Shown here: positions 4,777-8,968 of the stretch, piece by piece
Layout of the letters: each line of letters starts with the position of its first letter
How positions within the stretch are numbered: the stretch's first letter is position 1
Origin: Solirubrobacterales bacterium
GTDB taxonomy: Bacteria > Actinomycetota > Thermoleophilia > Solirubrobacterales > Solirubrobacteraceae
Assembly: GCA_003134675.1 (NCBI GenBank)
Contig: PLBZ01000061.1
Location: 1 to 8,968 of the forward strand
Length of the DNA stretch: 8,968 nt
Reading direction: 5' to 3'
Notes under the pieces: generated by a model
Told to the model about the DNA's origin: nothing
Database searches by the model: none
The model's input: only the letters and a program-made list of their open reading frames with translations
Made by a program: the position numbers and the translations under genes

Positions 4777-7302
4777 TCACGCGACCGCGCGCAACCGCCG
4801 GTAGGGCGTGCCGCGCAGCTCGCGCACGAGTGCGTCGAGGACTCCCTCCTCATCCTCCTCGCGGCCGTCGGTGACGGCGCCGATCACCGCGCGCTTACGC
4901 TCGAGCAGGGTGGCGATTGTCTCATCGATCGTGGCTGCGGCGAGCAGGTAGGTGGCATTGACTGTGTCGTGTTGTCCGAGGCGGTGACAGCGATCCTCGG
5001 CCTGATCGTGCTTGGCGGGCGTCCAGTCGAGCTCGAGGAAGGCGACGTTGGAGGAGCGTGTCAGCGTGATGCCGTGGCCGGCGACCTCGATCGAGCAGAC
5101 GATCAGCTGGTTTTCGGGGTTGTCGGGCGCCTGGAACGCGCGCAGTGAAGCGTCCCTTGCGGTGTGGCTGTCTTCGCCGAGGATGTGCAGTGCCGAGGGG
5201 AAGCGCTCGAGCAGGGCGCGTTGGATCTCGCGATGATGGGCGAACACGACGAGTCGCTCGCCGGAGGAGCAGAAGTCGTGAATCCAGGCGAGTGCTGCTC
5301 CAAGCTTGCCGCGCGCGGCGAGCAGCTTGAGCGCGTTCAGTCGCACGAGGCGTTCGGCGCGCAACGCCGCCGCGACTCGGGCGTCGAGCTCGCGCAGGTG
5401 CAGGGGCTGGCTCTGCAGCCACGCGATGAGATCGCGCTCGGCGAGGCGATACTCGGGCTCGTTGTCGAGCTCGATCGGCACGATGCCACGAGTCTTTGCC
5501 GGCAGCTGCGGCAGGACGTCGGCCTTCAGGCGACGGACGAAGCAGCGCGCGCGCAGGTGCCAGTGCAGGCGCAGGTGGGCGTCAGGGCCGCGGAAGCGCT
5601 GGCCAAACTGTGCGCCCGAGCCGAAGTCGGCAAGGCGCCCGATGATCCGCAGTTGCGAGATCAGCTCGCCGGGACGGTTCATCACTGGTGTGCCTGTGAG
5701 CGCGAGCACGAGACCGTCGCGCGGCACGGCCGTGGCCAGTCGATGGACTGCCTGGGTGCGCTTGGCGGCGGCGTTCTTGCAGTAGTGAGACTCGTCGAGC
5801 ACGAGCGCGCGAGGGGCGAGGGCCTGAAGCGCGGGTAGGCGGGCGGCGACGATGTCGTAGTTGACGATCGTCACGTCGGCTGGTGCGATCGGATCCTCCG
5901 CACGTGTGCCGGTGAGCGTCTGGATGCTGCGGCCCGGTAGCCAGTGCTCGAGCTCTCGCAGCCAGTTCAGCTTGAGGCTCGCGGGGCACACGACGATCGC
6001 CGGGTAGGCTGCGTCGGCCTCCAGGGTGGCGAGCGCCTCGATCGTCTTGCCGAGGCCCTGCTCGTCGGCAAGGAATGCGCGTCGTTGGGCAAGCAGGTAG
6101 CGCACACCGGCACGCTGGAAGGGCTTCAGCTCACCGCCGAGGGTGGGTGCGACCTTGTCATCCAGCGGCGCCTGGGTCGCGGCTGAGAGCGCCACCAGGC
6201 CGGCGGCATGGGCGTGCTCCTCGCGGACCTCCTGTAACAGTGTGAGCGCCTCGGGCGCGATCCAGGTGTCGTGCGTGGCGAGAAAGCTGTCGAGCTGCGG
6301 GATGCAGAACGGGTCGGCGCGGATGCAGGGGAGCCCGGCATGCTCGCCGGGGCTCCCGATGGTGTGTCCTCGACGCTGGCGGGGATTACCCGCCCCCGCC
6401 CACCCTGCGCCGGTGAGCGTCGCGAAGGCGTCGAGCTGGGCTGGGTCGTGGCCGGGTGCGAGTACGAACGTGGGGTCGGCGTGGAGGGCGGAGCGCTCCA
6501 GCACGGCTCCGGGTGCGGGCCGGCCGCTTTGCAGCGCCGCGATGCAGCGCTTCGCCCCGGGGCTGATCCAGCTGCGCAGCCGTCCGTCCATCAGCTGCCA
6601 CGATTCGATGCTCAGCGGTACGGTCACCCCGCCGGGGGCGCTCACAGCCTGCTCGCGCAGCTCGCGCGGCAGGCGGGTGCTCTCACCGAGCAGCAGGAAC
6701 ACAGGTTGTTCGTGATGGTCAGCAACATCGATCGTGCCTGTCCATAGGATCTGCCGGACGGACGTGTTCTTGACGTCCCGATCTGTACGTTGCTGCGAGA
6801 TCTCCGTGAGCGCGTGTGCCGCGTCGTCGGTCAGGCGCAGGCTGCAAGGGGCTGCGGGCAGCTCCTCCACGAGCTGCGCGGCGTGACTGTCGAGTGGGAT
6901 CAGTGCTCGGCCGATCGCGGGCAGGCGGTAGGCGCTCGGGTGCTCGAGCAGGGCTTGCGCGAGCTCGGGGGCGGTGTCGGTGGGGAAGCTCAGCCACCAG
7001 TTCTCATCGGGCCGGGCGAGGTCGAGCACGCACTCGTCGTAGCGGCGTCGGGCGCGGCGGCGCTCGATCGTGCGGGCGAGCTGGTCGGTCACATCCGGTG
7101 TGCCGGGCAGGCCCTCGAACAGGCGCGCGAGCGCCTCCGCACGCTCGGGATCGAGCGGGATGCACCACGTCCGGCCGGCGGCATCCCAGCGCCGTCCCGG
7201 GAGTGCGCGCAGCAGTTGACGCAGGCGCTCGTCGTAGGGAAAGCGCAGCACGGCCTCGCCGTCGGCGAGCGAGGCATGGAAGTCCGAAGCAGACACGAGC
7301 AC
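4777..7302 (-). CDS. SMARCAL1-like SNF2-family ATPase with HARP-like N-terminus
   Basis: The product is 841 residues. Residues about 8-62 resemble the HARP module of SMARCAL1: an FPYDERL strand, then LPGRRWD, then GRTWCIPL. This module is tied to annealing-helicase activity in eukaryotes. Residues about 65-385 have no domain I can name. The SNF2 ATPase fills about 390-800. It has motif I DEQGLGKT (413-420, usual DEMGLGKT), Ia VCPASLKLNW (438-447), II DESHYCKN (503-510), III LALTGTPV (533-540), the helicase C half with VFAHH (686-690), motif V GHGITLTRSSNV (742-753) and motif VI QAEDRCHRLGQ (767-777). The DESH box followed by KN is the SMARCAL1/ZRANB3 form. The likely role is ATP-driven remodelling of branched or single-stranded DNA, for example at stalled forks. 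Translation starts at GTG 7302 or GTG 7296; neither has a clear Shine-Dalgarno. It lies 57 nt after the dehydrogenase and may share its transcript. Confidence 0.9.
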   Translation of the reverse strand: MLVSASDFHASLADGEAVLRFPYDERLRQLLRALPGRRWDAAGRTWCIPLDPERAEALARLFEGLPGTPDVTDQLARTIERRRARRRYDECVLDLARPDENWWLSFPTDTAPELAQALLEHPSAYRLPAIGRALIPLDSHAAQLVEELPAAPCSLRLTDDAAHALTEISQQRTDRDVKNTSVRQILWTGTIDVADHHEQPVFLLLGESTRLPRELREQAVSAPGGVTVPLSIESWQLMDGRLRSWISPGAKRCIAALQSGRPAPGAVLERSALHADPTFVLAPGHDPAQLDAFATLTGAGWAGAGNPRQRRGHTIGSPGEHAGLPCIRADPFCIPQLDSFLATHDTWIAPEALTLLQEVREEHAHAAGLVALSAATQAPLDDKVAPTLGGELKPFQRAGVRYLLAQRRAFLADEQGLGKTIEALATLEADAAYPAIVVCPASLKLNWLRELEHWLPGRSIQTLTGTRAEDPIAPADVTIVNYDIVAARLPALQALAPRALVLDESHYCKNAAAKRTQAVHRLATAVPRDGLVLALTGTPVMNRPGELISQLRIIGRLADFGSGAQFGQRFRGPDAHLRLHWHLRARCFVRRLKADVLPQLPAKTRGIVPIELDNEPEYRLAERDLIAWLQSQPLHLRELDARVAAALRAERLVRLNALKLLAARGKLGAALAWIHDFCSSGERLVVFAHHREIQRALLERFPSALHILGEDSHTARDASLRAFQAPDNPENQLIVCSIEVAGHGITLTRSSNVAFLELDWTPAKHDQAEDRCHRLGQHDTVNATYLLAAATIDETIATLLERKRAVIGAVTDGREEDEEGVLDALVRELRGTPYRRLRAVA

Positions 7303-7359
7303 AGGACGATAGGCAATGCCCGGGATGGGACTGCCTGGCGGCCGGTCGATTGGGGGCGG

Positions 7360-8148
7360 TTAGTCCTCGCGGTTGGTGGTCGTGGTCATCACCGTCGCGG
7401 CGGAGCCGCCCATCACGCGGCGGACGAGGCCGGGCGTGAGGACCCGGAATGCGGCTGCGAGGGCATAGGGGCGCGGGACGTAGCGCTCGGGACGGCGGCC
7501 GAGTCCGGCTTGGAAGATCGCCTCGGCTCCTTGCTCGGGCGTGGAGACGGCCCAGCGTGTGAGGCGTTTCTTCCTCAGCTCGGTTTGGGGGAAGCCCTCG
7601 GTGGAGATGAACCCGGGGAGGACGAGCCCGACGTGGACCCCGTGCGGGCGCTCCTCCGCCCACAGCGAGTCCGACCAGCCGGCGAGCGCGAACTTGGACG
7701 CGCTGTAGGCGCCTGTTCCCGCGCGCGCGACACGGCCGGCGGTGGAGGCGACGTTGACGATCGCGCTCGGAGCGGAGGATCGCAGCAGCGGGAGCAGCGC
7801 CTCGGTGAGGCGGACGGGCGCGTCGAAGTTGATCGCCATCGTGCGGCGCACGTTCTCATAGCCTCCGTCGGCGAAGCGCGCGCGCCAGCCGGAGCCGGCG
7901 TTGTTGACGAGCAGGTCCAGCCGGCCGTGACGCTCCTGCACGTGCGCGAGGATGCGGGCGGGCGCGTCCTCCTCGACGAGGTCGGCGGCCAGGAAGCTGA
8001 CGCGCTCCTCGCCCAGCGACGACGCCAATGCGCGTAAACGCTCCTCGCGGCGCGCGACGAGCACCAGCGAAGCTCCGGGCTCGCGGGCAAGCCGGTGGGC
8101 GGTCGCCTCTCCGATCCCGCTCGAGGCCCCTGTGATCACCGCGATCAT
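7360..8148 (-). CDS. Short-chain dehydrogenase/reductase (SDR family)
   Basis: The product is 262 residues, a classical SDR length. The Rossmann fold starts at residue 2 with TGASSGIG (6-13). Arg33-Arg34 after the second strand suggest NADP(H) preference. Other marks are DL at 56-57, NNAG (82-85), Asn107, catalytic Ser135, and Tyr148-x3-Lys152 in AYSASK. The tail (about 195-262) is basic and moderately hydrophobic (RPYALAAAFRVLTPGLVRRVMGG), as in SDRs acting on lipid-like substrates, but the substrate cannot be told from sequence. The ATG at 8146-8148 is preceded by AGGGTG with 6-nt spacing and by a TAGGGT -10 box. The gene is divergent from the methyltransferase gene (51 nt between starts) and is followed by the SNF2 gene on the same strand. 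Confidence 0.93.
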   Translation of the reverse strand: MIAVITGASSGIGEATAHRLAREPGASLVLVARREERLRALASSLGEERVSFLAADLVEEDAPARILAHVQERHGRLDLLVNNAGSGWRARFADGGYENVRRTMAINFDAPVRLTEALLPLLRSSAPSAIVNVASTAGRVARAGTGAYSASKFALAGWSDSLWAEERPHGVHVGLVLPGFISTEGFPQTELRKKRLTRWAVSTPEQGAEAIFQAGLGRRPERYVPRPYALAAAFRVLTPGLVRRVMGGSAATVMTTTTNRED

Positions 8149-8155
8149 CTACTAC

Positions 8156-8161
8156 ACCCTA
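8156..8161 (-). promoter_or_regulatory. -10 box TAGGGT before the SDR gene
   Basis: TAGGGT on the minus strand fits the TANNNT -10 pattern and ends 7 nt before the SDR ATG, so transcription could begin at or next to the start codon. No good -35 is present at 17-18 nt. The overlapping AGGGTG could instead be a Shine-Dalgarno site, so the reading is ambiguous. Confidence 0.35.
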
Positions 8162-8187
8162 TCTCCCTGCCTCAGTGTCCAGCCCGA

Positions 8188-8193
8188 TACGGT
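8188..8193 (+). promoter_or_regulatory. -10 box TACGGT before menG, leaderless start likely
   Basis: TACGGT fits TANNNT and ends 6 nt before ATG 8200, the distance expected when the transcript begins at the start codon. The only G-rich stretch, TTAGGG, is one base from the ATG and too close to act as a ribosome binding site. No clear -35 is seen. Confidence 0.45.
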
Positions 8194-8199
8194 TAGGGC

Positions 8200-8934
8200 A
8201 TGGAGTCGGCGAGCAAGCGCCAGGCGCTCGAGCTGTTCCACGGCCTGCCGGATCGCTATGACCGGTTGAGCAATGTGCTCAGCTTCGGACAGGACCCTCG
8301 CTGGCGGGGTGCGCTGGTGGATGCGGTCGAACCGGCGCCCGCCCAGCGGGTGCTCGACGTGGCGACCGGCACGGGGATGGTTGCCGCCGAGTTGCGCAGG
8401 CGCGCGGACTGCTCGGTCGTGGGCCTCGATCAGAGCCCCGAGATGCTCGCTGCCGCCAGGAGGCGCTTCGCCGATGACGCCGACCGCGTGGAGCTGGTGC
8501 AGGGGCAGGCCGAGCAGCTGCCGTTCGCGGATGGGAGCTTCGATGCGCTGACGTTTACGTATCTGCTGCGCTATGTCGAGGATCCGCCGGCGACGCTGCG
8601 CGAGCTGGCTCGTGTGGTACGCCCTGGAGGGCGGGTGGCCTCCTTGGAGTTCGGGGTGCCACCGGGTCGTGTGCCGCGGGCGGCATGGCGGTGCTACACG
8701 GCGATCGGGCTGCCGACGCTTGGGCGGATGGCCTCGCGCGATTGGGCGGCGGTGGGCCGTTTTCTCGGGCCGAGCATCACGGGCTTTTACGAGCGTCATC
8801 CGCTCGAGCGGATCGTCGGCTACTGGCACGAGGCCGGTCTGCGCGATGTGCAGGTGCGGCGTATGAGCCTCGGTGGCGGCGTCGTGATGTCGGCCAGGAA
8901 GGACGAGTCTTTCGGCGATGCCGGCTACGACTGA
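8200..8934 (+). CDS. menG: Demethylmenaquinone methyltransferase-type UbiE/MenG methyltransferase
   Basis: The product is 244 residues, the usual size for the family. It carries the UbiE/MenG N-terminal signature YDRLSNVLSFGQDPRWR (20-36), the SAM-binding motif I VLDVATGTGM (51-60), an acidic residue ending strand 2 (GLDQSPEML, 75-83), LPFADGSFDAL (107-117), and the second family mark with RVVRPGGR (138-145). The late segment FYERHPLERIVGYWHEAGL is typical of the lid/C-terminal part. It would carry out the final C-methylation of the quinone ring from SAM, giving menaquinone, at the cytoplasmic face of the membrane. Other UbiE-like enzymes act on related quinols or small molecules, so exact substrate is inferred. 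Its end overlaps the start of the next gene by 17 nt, suggesting an operon. Confidence 0.87.
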   Translation: MESASKRQALELFHGLPDRYDRLSNVLSFGQDPRWRGALVDAVEPAPAQRVLDVATGTGMVAAELRRRADCSVVGLDQSPEMLAAARRRFADDADRVELVQGQAEQLPFADGSFDALTFTYLLRYVEDPPATLRELARVVRPGGRVASLEFGVPPGRVPRAAWRCYTAIGLPTLGRMASRDWAAVGRFLGPSITGFYERHPLERIVGYWHEAGLRDVQVRRMSLGGGVVMSARKDESFGDAGYD

Positions 8935-8968
8935 GCGTCCTGCGTTCTACGCCCTCGGGCACGGTCGG
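8918..8968 (+). CDS. Start of the next gene, overlapping menG (truncated by window)
   Basis: An ATG at 8918 opens a frame through the end of the window with 17 codons, MPATTERPAFYALGHGR, and no stop. It overlaps the last 17 nt of menG in another frame, a common arrangement for coupled genes. A purine-rich AGGAAGGACGAG at 8895-8906 lies upstream but somewhat far for a ribosome site. Position behind menG suggests a quinone-pathway gene, for example a UbiA-type prenyltransferase, but this fragment is too short to name. Confidence 0.45.
   Translation, partial: MPATTERPAFYALGHGR

Noticed and set aside
6790..8037. Plus-strand 415-codon frame spanning the SNF2 5' end and the SDR gene
   Set aside because: It crosses two well-supported minus-strand genes, has no recognisable motif and shows the Arg/Gly/Ala composition of an antisense frame.

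Overview
The window comes from a GC-rich bacterium. Coding DNA is roughly 63-70% GC where I counted lines by hand, and there is strong G/C third-position bias with long spurious antisense reading frames. The mix of families suggests a high-GC actinobacterium, possibly of the Thermoleophilia type: a UbiE/MenG methyltransferase followed by an overlapping gene, a small K+-channel-like protein, a subtilase, TadA next to tRNA-Ser, and -10-only promoters close to start codons. This placement is inference; no rRNA or other marker is present.

Layout, left to right. (1) 1-221 is the 3' end of a cupredoxin gene, closed by a 14-bp hairpin. (2) 405-1109 is a compact forward operon with a good promoter and ribosome binding site. 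It encodes an 84-residue single-span membrane protein and, 3 nt later, a two-helix K+-channel-like pore protein whose selectivity filter is not the usual GYG. (3) 1176-2501 (reverse) is an exported subtilisin-like protease. It is divergent from tadA (2575-3045, forward), which is followed after 19 nt by tRNA-Ser(CGA) at 3065-3154. (4) 3155-4776 is a Fic-domain gene (reverse) with an AT-rich upstream region holding an operator-like palindrome. It is bracketed on the left by tRNA-Ser and on the right by a degenerate tRNA-Ser-like sequence (4682-4765), which suggests a small inserted segment. (5) 4777-8148 (reverse) holds a short-chain dehydrogenase followed by a SMARCAL1-like SNF2 ATPase with a HARP-like N-terminus. 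(6) 8200-8968 (forward, divergent from the dehydrogenase) holds a menaquinone-type methyltransferase and the start of an overlapping next gene that leaves the window.

Functionally this is mostly a housekeeping neighbourhood (tRNA editing enzyme, tRNA, quinone biosynthesis) with accessory pieces: the channel pair, the Fic module and the SNF2 ATPase. I see no CRISPR array, transposase, integrase or complete multi-gene defence system. The observations most worth following are the atypical channel filter with its small partner, the tRNA-Ser relic bracketing the Fic gene, and the HARP-like annealing-helicase architecture in a bacterium.
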